Source: Chloroflexota bacterium
Lineage (GTDB): Bacteria; Chloroflexota; Dehalococcoidia; E44-bin15
Direction of reading: 5' to 3'
Length of the DNA stretch: 20,004 bases
NCBI GenBank assembly: GCA_015222405.1
Contig: JADFVG010000208.1
Coordinates: 1 to 20,004, forward strand
Shown: piece after piece, positions 7,210 to 15,558 of the stretch
How the letters are laid out: each line of letters begins with the position of its first letter
How positions within the stretch are numbered: the first letter of the stretch is position 1
Notes under the pieces: model-generated
Seen by the model: only the letters and a program-made list of their open reading frames with translations
Database searches by the model: none
What the model was told of the DNA's origin: nothing
Program-made: the position numbers and the translations under genes

Positions 7210-9618
7210 ATGAGACAGGATAGATTTACAGAACAGGCTCAGGAAGCCCTTGCCCTCTCCCAGGAGCTGGTGCGTCGCTACCAGCACAGTCAATGGGATG
7301 TGGAGCATGTCCTGCTTGCTCTCCTCCAGCAGGAGAAGGGGCTCACTGGTGAGATATTGAAGAAACTGGGGGTAAATGCTGAAGAGGTGCGAAGCCGCGT
7401 TGAGGGGGCGCTGGATAGAAGCCCCAGGGTTGCTCATGAGGGGGCGATGGTCTACGCCACGCCGCGCACGGTGCAACTCATGCAAAACGCCGCTGCAGAG
7501 GCGGATAGACTGAAGGATGAGTTTATCGGCACAGAGCACCTGTTGATTGCTATCGCCAGCGACCGCCAGGGGGAAGCCGCCCATATCCTCAGCGACTTTG
7601 GCATCGACCAGGAGAAGGTCTACCTTGCCCTTCAAGAAATCAGGGGCGGGCGCCGGGTCACCGACCCCAGGGCAGAGAGCAAGTACGGCGCTTTAGAGAA
7701 ATACAGTCGCGACCTGACCATGCTTGCTCGGGAGGGCAGACTCGACCCTGTGATTGGGCGTGAGGATGAGATTAAAAGGGTGATGCAAGTCCTGACCAGG
7801 CGCACCAAGAATAACCCGGTGATCATTGGCGAAGCCGGGGTAGGCAAGACCGCTATCGTCGAGGGTCTGGCACAAAAGATCATGGCTGATGACGTTCCCG
7901 ATTCCCTCAAGGGGAAGAGGGTAATTGCCCTCGATATGGGGGCGCTGGTAGCAGGAAGCAAGTTCCGCGGCGAATTTGAGGAGCGCCTGAAAGCGGTGAT
8001 GGATGAAATTCGCGAAGCCAAGAGGGAAATCATCCTCTTTATCGACGAGATGCATACCGTGGTTGGCGCTGGAGCCGCTGAGGGGGCTATCGATGCCAGC
8101 AATATGCTCAAGCCGGCCCTCTCTCGAGGAGAGCTTCAGTGTGTCGGGGCCACAACACTGGACGAGTACCGACAGCACATCGAAAAGGACGCTGCCCTGG
8201 AGCGGCGGCTTCAACCTGTCTTTATTGGTGAGCCTACTGCTGAGGCCACCGTTGAGATGCTGCGCAGCCTCCGCCCCCGCTATGAGGCACACCACAAGAT
8301 CAAGATCACCGATGCTGCCCTGGTTGCTGCCGCTCAACTGAGCCAGAGGTATATCTCGGACCGCTTTCTCCCTGACAAGGCGGTGGACCTCATCGACGAG
8401 GCAGCCTCCAAACTGCGCATCGATACCGAGAGCGCACCCCAGGAGGTGAAGGAGCTGGATAAAAGGGTTCAGCAGCTTGTCCATGAGGAGGAGGCGGCAT
8501 CTCAGAGACAGGATTATGAGGGTGCGGCCCAGCTCAAGGTGGAACGACTTCGCCTTGAGGAGGAATACAATGAGGCAAAGGCCAAATGGCTCCAGGAGAA
8601 GAAGATCGATGGAATGGTGGATGAGGAGGACATCGCCGAGCTAGTCTCCAAATGGACCGGAATCCCCGTTTCCCGCATGCTCGAAGGAGAGGCGGAGAAG
8701 CTGCTTCAAATGGAGGAGCGCATCCATCAAAGGATCATCGGTCAGGACGATGCTGTCAGGGTCATCTCCGAGGCCATCAGGCGAGCGAGAGCAGGGCTCA
8801 AGGACCCTAAGAGGCCCATCGGCAGCTTCATCTTTCTCGGACCAACAGGCGTGGGCAAGACTGAGCTCGCTCGCGCCCTGGCTGAGTTCCTCTTCGACGA
8901 TGAGGAGGCCCTGGTCAGCCTTGACATGTCAGAATACATGGAAAAGCATACCGTTTCCCGCCTCATCGGCGCCCCACCGGGCTATATTGGCTACGAAGAA
9001 GGGGGACAGCTCACGGAGACGGTGCGCCGCCGGCCCTATAAGGTGATCCTCTTCGACGAGGTAGAGAAGGCTCACCCTGATGTGTTCAATGTCCTGCTCC
9101 AGATCCTGGAGGACGGCAGATTGACTGATGGTCATGGGAGAACAGTTGATTTCAAGAACACTGTGTTGATCATGACCAGCAACCTGGGCACCGAGGAGTT
9201 CCAGCATCAAGCCATCGGTTTCTCCAAAGAGACCAAGAGCGAGCAGCAGCGGCTGAAGAGCGCCATCGATAGCGCCCTGAAGCACACTTTCCGCCCCGAA
9301 TTCCTCAACCGGATCGATGAGATCGTCATCTTCCAGGCTCTCACCGAGGAGCAGCTCAAGCAGATCGTGGACCTGATGATGAAGGAGGTGCAGAAGCGGC
9401 TTGCCGACAGGAAGATAACAGTGGAGCTCACTGAGGCGGCCAAGGCTGAGTTAGCCAAGAAGGGCTTCGACCCTGCATTCGGGGCACGCCCACTGCGCCG
9501 AACGATACAGCGTCAGGTGGAGAACCCGCTATCGACAAGGATCCTCCAGGGGGGATTCAAGGAAGGCGATCACGTCCGGGTCGATGTTGGCGCTGATGGT
9601 TTTACCTTCGCCTCTTGA
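7210..9618 (+). CDS. clpC: ClpC-type AAA+ unfoldase, ClpP partner
   Basis: This 802-residue Hsp100 ATPase unfolds substrates and feeds them to ClpP. It has a double Clp_N domain (~1-140) and AAA1 with Walker A GEAGVGKT (207-214) and Walker B ILFIDEMH. A short middle domain with a UVR-like segment, QDYEGAAQLKVERL, lies near 434-447. AAA2 has Walker A GPTGVGKT (544-551) and Walker B VILFDEVEKAH. The middle domain is too short for ClpB. The tripeptide IGF (669-671) after TSNLG matches the ClpP-docking loop of ClpC/ClpA, which ClpB lacks. A strong Shine-Dalgarno (AAGGGGGA) precedes the ATG, which is 16 bases after hspR, so it is the third gene of the operon. No clpP lies in the window. Confidence 0.9.
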   Translation: MRQDRFTEQAQEALALSQELVRRYQHSQWDVEHVLLALLQQEKGLTGEILKKLGVNAEEVRSRVEGALDRSPRVAHEGAMVYATPRTVQLMQNAAAEADRLKDEFIGTEHLLIAIASDRQGEAAHILSDFGIDQEKVYLALQEIRGGRRVTDPRAESKYGALEKYSRDLTMLAREGRLDPVIGREDEIKRVMQVLTRRTKNNPVIIGEAGVGKTAIVEGLAQKIMADDVPDSLKGKRVIALDMGALVAGSKFRGEFEERLKAVMDEIREAKREIILFIDEMHTVVGAGAAEGAIDASNMLKPALSRGELQCVGATTLDEYRQHIEKDAALERRLQPVFIGEPTAEATVEMLRSLRPRYEAHHKIKITDAALVAAAQLSQRYISDRFLPDKAVDLIDEAASKLRIDTESAPQEVKELDKRVQQLVHEEEAASQRQDYEGAAQLKVERLRLEEEYNEAKAKWLQEKKIDGMVDEEDIAELVSKWTGIPVSRMLEGEAEKLLQMEERIHQRIIGQDDAVRVISEAIRRARAGLKDPKRPIGSFIFLGPTGVGKTELARALAEFLFDDEEALVSLDMSEYMEKHTVSRLIGAPPGYIGYEEGGQLTETVRRRPYKVILFDEVEKAHPDVFNVLLQILEDGRLTDGHGRTVDFKNTVLIMTSNLGTEEFQHQAIGFSKETKSEQQRLKSAIDSALKHTFRPEFLNRIDEIVIFQALTEEQLKQIVDLMMKEVQKRLADRKITVELTEAAKAELAKKGFDPAFGARPLRRTIQRQVENPLSTRILQGGFKEGDHVRVDVGADGFTFAS

Positions 9619-9621
9619 CTT

Positions 9622-9664
9622 CTACTGCCCGTCCCTGTAGTCTTTCCCAAGGGAAACGGGGTAG
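9622..9664 (+). other. Stem-loop after clpC, possible rho-independent-like end without U tract
   Basis: CTAC (9622-9625) and CCCGT (9628-9632) pair with ACGGG (9656-9660) and GTAG (9661-9664). Inside, TTTCCC (9643-9648) faces GGGAAA (9651-9656), which competes for one base. There is no T run after it, so an intrinsic terminator is doubtful; transcript end protection or a regulator site are alternatives. It fills most of the 82-base gap before the next gene. Confidence 0.35.
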
Positions 9665-9700
9665 TGAAGCGACGGAGCCCGGAGGCAAAATCTGACTCTC

Positions 9701-10321
9701 ATGGGGGATGAGCAGGAGCTAGATCTGAACCCTGCCACTGAAGAAGGCACTAAGCAGGCAAGGAGATTCGCCTGGACGAGGCGGCATTATGTAGGCCTTT
9801 TCATCATAGCCACCATCGTAGTCTTCAGCGTAGCGATTTACTTCACCGGGTCACTGATGAGCAACGTTGAGGCCTATGGCTATTTAGGGGTCTTCTTAAT
9901 CTGCGTCATCGCCAGTGCTGTGATCATTGTGCCCGTACCCGCTATCGCGGTGGTCTTTGGCATGGGTGCGATCCTAAACCCGTGGCTTGTGGGGTTGATG
10001 GTGGGGTTAGCCGAGCCAATAGGTGAGTTGACTGCTTATATGGCTGGCTATAGCGGCAGAGTAGCCATGGAGAACCGGAGGTCTTATGTCAGGTTGATGG
10101 ACTGGATGAGGCGCAGAGGTTCTTTGGTGCTCTTCTTCTTTGCTGCAATACCAAATCCCTTCTACCTTACCAAACTTGCTGGTGCCGCCGCTGGTGTTTT
10201 GCGCTACCCCTTGTGGAAATACCTCATGATTTTGTTTTTTGGCAAAACGGCCAAGGGCTTGCTCGTTGCCTTTGCTGGCTACTGGACGTTGCGCTTGGTG
10301 TTACGCTTCCTCATCGGATAG
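9701..10321 (+). CDS. DedA/VTT-family (SNARE-associated) membrane protein
   Basis: This 206-residue integral membrane protein has hydrophobic segments near residues 31-50, 58-80, 87-110, 138-160 and 180-204. The diagnostic stretch is GLAEPIGELTAYMAGYSGR (~104-122), with Gly, Glu, Tyr and Arg placed as in the VTT/DedA core. DedA-like proteins support lipid recycling across the membrane and proton-motive-force homeostasis; the specific role here is unknown. A GGAGG lies 15 bases before the ATG, which is long spacing, so the exact start is uncertain. It sits alone between the clpC operon and the promoter of the isoprenoid cluster. Confidence 0.8.
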   Translation: MGDEQELDLNPATEEGTKQARRFAWTRRHYVGLFIIATIVVFSVAIYFTGSLMSNVEAYGYLGVFLICVIASAVIIVPVPAIAVVFGMGAILNPWLVGLMVGLAEPIGELTAYMAGYSGRVAMENRRSYVRLMDWMRRRGSLVLFFFAAIPNPFYLTKLAGAAAGVLRYPLWKYLMILFFGKTAKGLLVAFAGYWTLRLVLRFLIG

Positions 10322-10343
10322 CAGGTAAAGAGTCCATCCCTCT

Positions 10344-10372
10344 TTGACACGCTCTCATTTTTGTGTTATTCT
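10344..10372 (+). promoter_or_regulatory. Sigma-70-like promoter of the PIN-TRAM/ispD/ispF/cysS cluster
   Basis: TTGACA (10344-10349), 17 bases, then TATTCT (10367-10372; four of six consensus bases). The start would be near 10379, giving a leader of about 150 bases before the PIN-TRAM gene. The -10 overlaps a perfect palindrome, suggesting repression. Confidence 0.6.
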
Positions 10373-10383
10373 ACAATGTAGAA
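10369..10383. promoter_or_regulatory. 15-bp perfect palindrome over the -10/+1 region
   Basis: TTCTACAATGTAGAA is symmetric around A10376. It covers the end of the -10 hexamer and the predicted start site, the classic place for a repressor operator. The TACA/TGTA halves recall BlaI/MecI/CopY-family operators (TACA-N2-TGTA), but here the centre is one base, and no such repressor gene is in the window. Confidence 0.5.
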
Positions 10384-10454
10384 AATAAGTACCTCCCAGC
10401 CAACAAGGCGAGGGGCTCTTAGTTATATTTGCAATTTTTTATGTATCACAAAGT

Positions 10455-10496
10455 AGCTTAGAAGCTCTCTCTAAGTGTAGTGCGGTGCGCTTTTTT
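10455..10496 (+). promoter_or_regulatory. Alternative hairpins and T6 run in the PIN-TRAM leader
   Basis: Two pairings compete: AGCTT/AAGCT (10455-10459 with 10462-10466), or CTTAGA/TCTAAG (10457-10462 with 10470-10475). A small stem, GTGC-GGT-GCGC with one G-T pair, precedes TTTTTT at 10491-10496. This could be an attenuator or a weak terminator upstream of the gene at 10528. The pairings are seen directly; a regulatory role is a guess. The rest of 10384-10527 shows nothing else recognisable. Confidence 0.3.
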
Positions 10497-10527
10497 GTTG
10501 CCTGGGGAGGTGGGGGGTGTGTAGTAT

Positions 10528-11409
10528 ATGTTTGCCTCTAGATGGGTCAGCAGAAGGCTGGCCAGAATTCCAACGTATGTCTTTGTCACTGTCATCGTCG
10601 GCCTGGTAACCGCCTTGTTCATCTCCGTTCTTTTGGCATTGCCCCTTTCCATGCTGCCTGGACGGTGGGGAGACTTCACCCCACTTGCGGTAAGCCTTTT
10701 CCTGTGCTTCATTGGCATATCTGTTATGGTAATGCGGGGGAGGGAGCTTTTCCGGATGTTCGGGATCGTCTTCCCGGAAAGGGGCACAGGTGCGGGGAGG
10801 ATAGTGCCTCACAATGGGCAGGTCATCGTGGATACCAGCGCTATCATTGACGGGCGCATTGCCGACATCAGTGAGACCGGCTTTATCCCTGGTTCATTGA
10901 TCATTCCCAGGTTCGTCCTCGATGAGTTGCACCACATCGCTGACTCCTACGACGCAGTGCGCCGCAATCGAGGACGAAGGGGCCTGGAAATGCTTACTAA
11001 ACTGCAAAAGGAGTCCGGCGTCTCTGTAGAGATAACCGAGATGGATGTTAAGGATGTTCGGGAGGTTGACTCTAAGCTGGTGAAACTGGCTAAAATCTTC
11101 GGCTGCGCCATCCTCACTAATGATTTCAACTTGAATCGAGTAGCCGAGCTCCAGGGGGTGCAGGTGCTCAATGTTAATGAGCTGGCTAACGCGGTAAGGC
11201 CTGTCGTCCTGCCCGGTGAGGAGATGGCAGTGCGCATCATTCAAGAAGGCAAGGAGTTTGGACAGGGTGTCGGCTTTCTTGATGACGGCACAATGATCGT
11301 GGTCGAAGGCGGACGGCGTTACATCAACAGTAGCATCGATGTCGTGGTTACTAGGGTGCTACAAACGGCAGCAGGGCGAATGATCTTTGCCCATCCTAAG
11401 GCGGAGTAG
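10528..11409 (+). CDS. PIN-TRAM domain membrane-anchored ribonuclease-like protein (YacL type)
   Basis: This 293-residue protein has two N-terminal membrane segments (~17-40 and 51-69), then a PIN nuclease domain (~97-215) and a C-terminal TRAM RNA-binding domain (~225-293). PIN acidic residues are visible: D102 in VDTSAIIDGR, E133 in LDELHHIAD, the Asp of DSKLVKLA, and TNDFN near 199. This matches the YacL family found next to ispD in many bacteria. The RNA target is unknown. GGGGGGTG about 10 bases before ATG serves as ribosome binding site. The stop is two bases before the ispD start, so the genes are probably translated together. Confidence 0.85.
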   Translation: MFASRWVSRRLARIPTYVFVTVIVGLVTALFISVLLALPLSMLPGRWGDFTPLAVSLFLCFIGISVMVMRGRELFRMFGIVFPERGTGAGRIVPHNGQVIVDTSAIIDGRIADISETGFIPGSLIIPRFVLDELHHIADSYDAVRRNRGRRGLEMLTKLQKESGVSVEITEMDVKDVREVDSKLVKLAKIFGCAILTNDFNLNRVAELQGVQVLNVNELANAVRPVVLPGEEMAVRIIQEGKEFGQGVGFLDDGTMIVVEGGRRYINSSIDVVVTRVLQTAAGRMIFAHPKAE

Positions 11410-11411
11410 GG

Positions 11412-12104
11412 ATGCGGGAGGGAAAGGTTGGCGCCATCGTTGTTGCCGCTGGAGGCAGCAAGCGAATGAGGGGGACCGATAAGATTTTCGCCTCTATTGA
11501 GGGGAAGCCCCTCCTGGCGCACTGTATCGATGTGTTCGAAAGATGCCCCTCTATTGACCAATTGGTCATCGTAGTCAGTGAAAACAAGCTTGAGGAGGGG
11601 CGAAGATTGGTAAGGGAGCATAACTGGTGCAAGGTGACCGATGTATGCCCTGGCGGAGCGAGGCGACAGGACTCGGTGAGGGAGGGGCTTAAGCGGCTTA
11701 CTGAATGCCAGTGGGTGGTAATCCATGACGGGGCACGTCCGTGCCTCGGTGTAGATTTGATTGAAAAGGGGCTCGAAGAGGCTCAGGATAGCGGAGCTGC
11801 CATTGCTGCCATCCCGGTCAAGGACACGATAAAGGTTGTTTCTGATACCTTTGTCGTGGAGACGCCGCTTCGCCACAGCCTATGGGCAATTCAGACGCCA
11901 CAGGTTTTTCGATTTGACATAATAGATGAGGCTTACCGCAAGGCTCAGGATGAAGCGACCGACGATGCCACTCTGGTGGAGCAATTGGGATACCGGGTTA
12001 AGGTCTACCCCGGCTCCGATAGCAACATAAAGGTAACCACCCCTGAAGACCTGTCATTGGCTGAGACCATCTTGAAAAGCGGTTCCGGGGCAAGAAGCAT
12101 TTGA
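11412..12104 (+). CDS. ispD: 2-C-methyl-D-erythritol 4-phosphate cytidylyltransferase
   Basis: This 230-residue enzyme joins CTP to MEP, the third step of the non-mevalonate isoprenoid pathway. The nucleotide-binding N-terminus VVAAGGSKRMRGTDK is at residues 10-24, followed by CPGGARRQDSV, the VIHDGARP metal/CTP loop, IPVKDTIK, and WAIQTPQVF near the end. These are the standard IspD landmarks in order. A GGAG sits five bases before the ATG, within the end of the PIN-TRAM gene. It is followed by ispF, the enzyme two steps later in the same pathway. Confidence 0.95.
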   Translation: MREGKVGAIVVAAGGSKRMRGTDKIFASIEGKPLLAHCIDVFERCPSIDQLVIVVSENKLEEGRRLVREHNWCKVTDVCPGGARRQDSVREGLKRLTECQWVVIHDGARPCLGVDLIEKGLEEAQDSGAAIAAIPVKDTIKVVSDTFVVETPLRHSLWAIQTPQVFRFDIIDEAYRKAQDEATDDATLVEQLGYRVKVYPGSDSNIKVTTPEDLSLAETILKSGSGARSI

Positions 12105-12176
12105 CCGACAGATAACGGCAGATACCCAATTCAGATTTGACTGACCACAGCAAAACGGGCAAAATGGACGAAGAAA

Positions 12177-12656
12177 ATGCGCATTGGAGTCGGCTACGAT
12201 GTCCACCCCCTGGTAGAGGGACGCCCCCTGGTGCTGGGAGGCGTCAGGGTGCCCTTTGAACGAGGTCTCTCTGGGCACAGCGATGCCGATGTTGTAGTGC
12301 ATGCTATAATCGACGCCCTGCTCGGAGCTGCCGCCTTAGGAGACATCGGCACCCATTTTTCGCCCTTTGACCCCCAATATGAGGATATCTCTAGTATCTT
12401 TCTTCTCCAACGCGTTAGTGATATGCTGAATAATCAGGGCTTTAAGGTCGAAAACATCGACGCCACCATCATTGCTCAGCAGCCTCGCCTTGCTGAATTC
12501 ATCGATGAGATGTGCCACAACATCAGCAATGCCCTGGGCATAGCCAGAGACAGGGTCTCGGTGAAGGCCAGCACCTCGGCGCACCTCGGCTTTCTGGGTC
12601 GTGGGGAGGGCATCGCCGCCCATGCCGTGGCCCTTGTAGAGGAAAGAAGCCTTTGA
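12177..12656 (+). CDS. ispF: 2-C-methyl-D-erythritol 2,4-cyclodiphosphate synthase
   Basis: This 159-residue protein is the usual IspF length. It cyclises CDP-ME 2-phosphate to MEcPP with release of CMP. The metal ligands D8, H10 and H42 are present in GYDVH and SDADVVVHA. SGHSDADV, GDIGTHF and the C-terminal KASTSAHLGFLGRGEGI that closes the trimer site are all intact. The 72-base gap after ispD holds no gene; the ribosome binding site is weak (GAAGAAA). Confidence 0.95.
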   Translation: MRIGVGYDVHPLVEGRPLVLGGVRVPFERGLSGHSDADVVVHAIIDALLGAAALGDIGTHFSPFDPQYEDISSIFLLQRVSDMLNNQGFKVENIDATIIAQQPRLAEFIDEMCHNISNALGIARDRVSVKASTSAHLGFLGRGEGIAAHAVALVEERSL

Positions 12657-12719
12657 CAAATTTATAAGGTTGGTTAGCAATACCTTGGTTACATTGTCCA
12701 CAGCGCAAAGAGCGAAAAA

Positions 12720-14144
12720 ATGAAGGTCTATAACACCCTTTCCGGTCAAAAAGAAGAGTTTGTCCCTGTTGACGATCCGGTGAGGATGTATGTCTGTGGG
12801 GTGACGCCTTACAGCGACTGCCATATCGGTCATGCCATGAGCTATATCATCTTCGATGCCATCAGGCGCTACCTGGAATTTCGCGGCTACAGGGTGAAGT
12901 ACGTGCAGAACTTCACCGATGTCGACGATAAGATCATCGCCCGCGCCAACGCCTTGGGCATTCCCACTACAGAGCTTGCTGAGGGACTTATCTCCCAGTA
13001 CTTCGCCGATATGGACGCACTAAACATAAAGAGGGCTGATATCTACCCCAGGGCTACTGAAGAGGTCCCAAAGATCATCGAGGTCATCGATGGCTTGATC
13101 AAGAAGGGCCATGCCTACGAGGCGGAGGGCAATGTCTATTTTCGAGTGGCAAGCTTCGCCCAATACGGGAAACTCGGCCATCGCTCCATTGATGAGATGA
13201 TGGCCTGCGAGATGGGAACGGATAAAGAGCACCCCATGGACTTCGCCTTGTGGAAGGCAGCCAAGCCTGACGAGCCGTGGTGGCAAAGCCCCTGGGGACG
13301 GGGAAGGCCGGGATGGCATATCGAGTGCAGCGCCATGTCCCTGAAATACCTGGGGGATACCATCGATATCCACGGTGGCGGACAGGACCTCATTTTCCCC
13401 CATCATGAGAACGAGATCGCCCAGGCAGAGGCCTTTACCGGGGTTGCTCCCTTCGTCAAATACTGGCTGCACAACGGGCTGATGCAGCTCGGCGAAGAGA
13501 AGATGAGCAAGTCTTTGGGCAACCTCATCACGGTTAAAGAAGCCCTGGAGAGCTATAGCGCCGATGCCTTGAGACTCTTTGTTTTGAGTTCTCATTACCG
13601 CAGCCCTCTCACATACTCAGAGGAAGGGCTGGAGGCTGCTCATAGAGGAGCGATGAGGCTCCGCCTTGCGGCTCATCGCCAAGGAGGTGATGGCCCGACG
13701 GCACTTGAGGTTTCAGTTTACCGCCAGCGTTTCACAGAGGCCATGGACGATGACTTTAATACTGCCCAGGCTATCGCTGCTCTCTTCGACCTTGCCACGG
13801 AGATCAATCGGGCCGCAGATGAAAGCCATTCAGTCAAAGAAGCACAGAAGGAACTGATCGAGCTGGCCGGAATACTGGGTCTGACTTTCAGGGCATACCA
13901 CTTCAAGGTTGATGCCCATGTAGTAATAGGGATAGCAGCACGGGCTGGCATTACCTTAAAAAAGGGTGCAGAAGATGAAGAGGGTACGGTTGATTACTAC
14001 ATCCAACAAATGGTCGATAAGCGGGACGAGCTACGGGCGAAAAAAGAGTGGGCAGATGCCGACAAGGTTCGCGCCCAGCTCGGTGAGTTGGGGATAATCC
14101 TCGAAGATACCCCTCGGGGGACAGTGTGGAGATATAAGAGATGA
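12720..14144 (+). CDS. cysS: Cysteinyl-tRNA synthetase
   Basis: This 474-residue class I aminoacyl-tRNA synthetase charges tRNA-Cys. The HIGH motif is at 35-38 and the KMSKS motif at 261-265. Zinc ligands include C26 in YVCG, C203 in WHIECSAM and the histidines of FPHHENE. The DALR anticodon domain (DALRLFVLSSHYRSPL) follows. The C-terminus is complete, with KKEWADADKVRAQL. The 63-base gap after ispF has no terminator, so it is likely part of the ispD-ispF operon. Confidence 0.95.
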   Translation: MKVYNTLSGQKEEFVPVDDPVRMYVCGVTPYSDCHIGHAMSYIIFDAIRRYLEFRGYRVKYVQNFTDVDDKIIARANALGIPTTELAEGLISQYFADMDALNIKRADIYPRATEEVPKIIEVIDGLIKKGHAYEAEGNVYFRVASFAQYGKLGHRSIDEMMACEMGTDKEHPMDFALWKAAKPDEPWWQSPWGRGRPGWHIECSAMSLKYLGDTIDIHGGGQDLIFPHHENEIAQAEAFTGVAPFVKYWLHNGLMQLGEEKMSKSLGNLITVKEALESYSADALRLFVLSSHYRSPLTYSEEGLEAAHRGAMRLRLAAHRQGGDGPTALEVSVYRQRFTEAMDDDFNTAQAIAALFDLATEINRAADESHSVKEAQKELIELAGILGLTFRAYHFKVDAHVVIGIAARAGITLKKGAEDEEGTVDYYIQQMVDKRDELRAKKEWADADKVRAQLGELGIILEDTPRGTVWRYKR

Positions 14145-14148
14145 GAAC

Positions 14149-14376
14149 ATGAAAGCAATTGAGTACTTGGCCTTCGCTCTCATCGGTGCCGGCATACTGG
14201 GGCTCATTGGCTACTTTTGCTGGGATTTCTTTACCGACTCTGCGATCCATCTGGGGCTCAGGGTTCTGGCCGGGATAGCTGCGGTGGGTTTCGTTTTGCT
14301 CCTTGGATATGTAGGGTGGGAGAGGTATCGCAGCGCAAAGAAGGAACCCAAAGAGATCAAGGAGGCAGATAAATGA
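14149..14376 (+). CDS. Small membrane protein, two helices, unknown function
   Basis: The 75 residues hold two hydrophobic helices (~5-27 and 36-57) followed by a strongly charged Lys/Glu tail. No family is recognised. It begins four bases after the cysS stop and its own stop overlaps the next ATG by four bases (ATGA), so it is co-translated with the YbjQ-like gene. This tight coupling suggests a joint role, perhaps anchoring the YbjQ-like protein, but that is inference only. Confidence 0.65.
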   Translation: MKAIEYLAFALIGAGILGLIGYFCWDFFTDSAIHLGLRVLAGIAAVGFVLLLGYVGWERYRSAKKEPKEIKEADK

Positions 14377-14687
14377 TCGTCGTGACCTCGAGTAGCATAG
14401 AGGGAAGGAAGATCGCCAAGACCCTGGGCATGGTCAAGGGCAGCACCATCAGGGCAAGGCACATAGGAAGGGATATCAAGGCCGGGCTTCGCGGCATAGT
14501 TGGTGGTGAGATCAGCGAATATACCAAGTTGATGGCCGAGGCCAGAGAGCAGGCGATCCATAGGATGGTGGAGCAGGCGGAGGAGATAGGTGCCAACGCC
14601 ATCTTGGATACCAGGTTTGTCACCTCGATGGTGATGAGCGGAGCCTCTGAGCTCCTAGTTTACGGTACCGCCGTGGTGCTGGAGTGA
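14373..14687 (+). CDS. YbjQ / UPF0145 family protein
   Basis: The 104 residues span the full YbjQ domain: VTSSSIEGRKIAKTLGMVKG at the start, then an R-IG-D-KAGLRGIVGGE-SEYT segment. EAREQAIHRMVEQAEEIGANAI and a final beta strand, LLVYGTAVVLE, complete it. The fold is a small alpha/beta pentamer sometimes annotated as heavy-metal binding; no function is established. It is the last gene of the cysS transcript, facing the convergent SAM hydrolase 26 bases away. Confidence 0.85.
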   Translation: MIVVTSSSIEGRKIAKTLGMVKGSTIRARHIGRDIKAGLRGIVGGEISEYTKLMAEAREQAIHRMVEQAEEIGANAILDTRFVTSMVMSGASELLVYGTAVVLE

Positions 14688-14713
14688 GCGCAAATGCGGA
14701 AGCACTGAGGGGA

Positions 14714-15544
14714 TCACAGAGTGGTTATGCTCACCTCACTGCCGATCTTCGCCCTCAATAGCCTGGCGGCGCTGCCATTCTTGAGAGATATTTCCAGATT
14801 TCCACTGCTGCCAATAATTGCCAGTATTTCGCTGGCTTCGGCATAGGACTGGCTTACATCCTCTATAATGTGGCCAGCGGCCTCGATGAAGAGCCTGCCC
14901 TGAGGCAGGTCTTTTTCTTTGAAGTTGGTGATCAGGTTGCCAAAGTGATCAATGTGGAGCACGCGCCCGGTGAGCACCCCGTCCTCTTTGATTTGAGGCC
15001 CGGGAGGAGGGAAGGTAAAAAGGGTAGGAATGAGGTCACCGAAGTCCCGGCCGGGGGTACCCAAAGAGAGATGGCCGGCAACAGGAGCAAAAATATCGCG
15101 CCCGTGAAAGGTGGCGCTAACTGGATAGTGCCAGAAATGGGGATTGGTCAGGGCGAAGGCCTGAAGCCCAAACCCCAGCTCAGTCTCACCTTCCCCAATA
15201 AGGGGCGATTCCTCATCCGTTTCACGAGAGGCTTCCTCTATTACATAGCTCAGGATACCATTATCGGGAGCGATGAAGAAAGCCGATGGAGTGACCAACA
15301 GCACTCCCCTGCGCTCGGAGCCCACCCCAGGGTCAACAACCACGACATGAATGGTGCCCTCAGGGAAATAGTGATAGGCAGTGCTCAGAACAAAGGCGGC
15401 CTGATCAACATTCTGGGGCTGGATGTTATGGCAGAAATCGACGATAGTGACCCCGGGGTTGATGGTCAGGATCACCCCTTTCATTGCTGCCACATAGGCA
15501 TCATCGGTGCCAAAGTCGGTGGTCAGTGTAATCACATTGCTCAT
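14714..15544 (-). CDS. S-adenosyl-L-methionine hydrolase (DUF62 / SAM hydroxide adenosyltransferase)
   Basis: This 276-residue enzyme cleaves SAM to adenosine and methionine with an activated water. Landmarks are TLTTDFGT-D-YV-AMKG at the start, VVDPGVGSERR with D71 and R78, and TFHGRDIFAP with H147, giving the Asp-Arg-His triad of the family. VLHIDHFGNLITN is in the C-terminal domain. The halogenase-type chloride loop is not evident, so hydrolysis rather than halogenation is expected. It starts 14 bases after secG and is probably the last gene of gatB-secG-SAM hydrolase. Confidence 0.88.
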   Translation of the reverse strand: MSNVITLTTDFGTDDAYVAAMKGVILTINPGVTIVDFCHNIQPQNVDQAAFVLSTAYHYFPEGTIHVVVVDPGVGSERRGVLLVTPSAFFIAPDNGILSYVIEEASRETDEESPLIGEGETELGFGLQAFALTNPHFWHYPVSATFHGRDIFAPVAGHLSLGTPGRDFGDLIPTLFTFPPPGPQIKEDGVLTGRVLHIDHFGNLITNFKEKDLPQGRLFIEAAGHIIEDVSQSYAEASEILAIIGSSGNLEISLKNGSAARLLRAKIGSEVSITTL

Positions 15545-15558
15545 AGAATTTCCCGCTG

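Noticed and set aside
7693..8484. 263-codon open frame on the - strand
   Set aside because: Shadow of clpC; the + strand frame has complete AAA+ motifs throughout.
10327..10345. AAAGAG/CTCTTT hairpin after the DedA gene as terminator
   Set aside because: Six weak base pairs, no T run directly behind it, and it overlaps the better-supported -35 box.
12653..12681. TTGACA at the ispF stop as a separate cysS promoter
   Set aside because: No acceptable -10 at 16-18 bases; the hexamer arises from the end of the ispF coding sequence.
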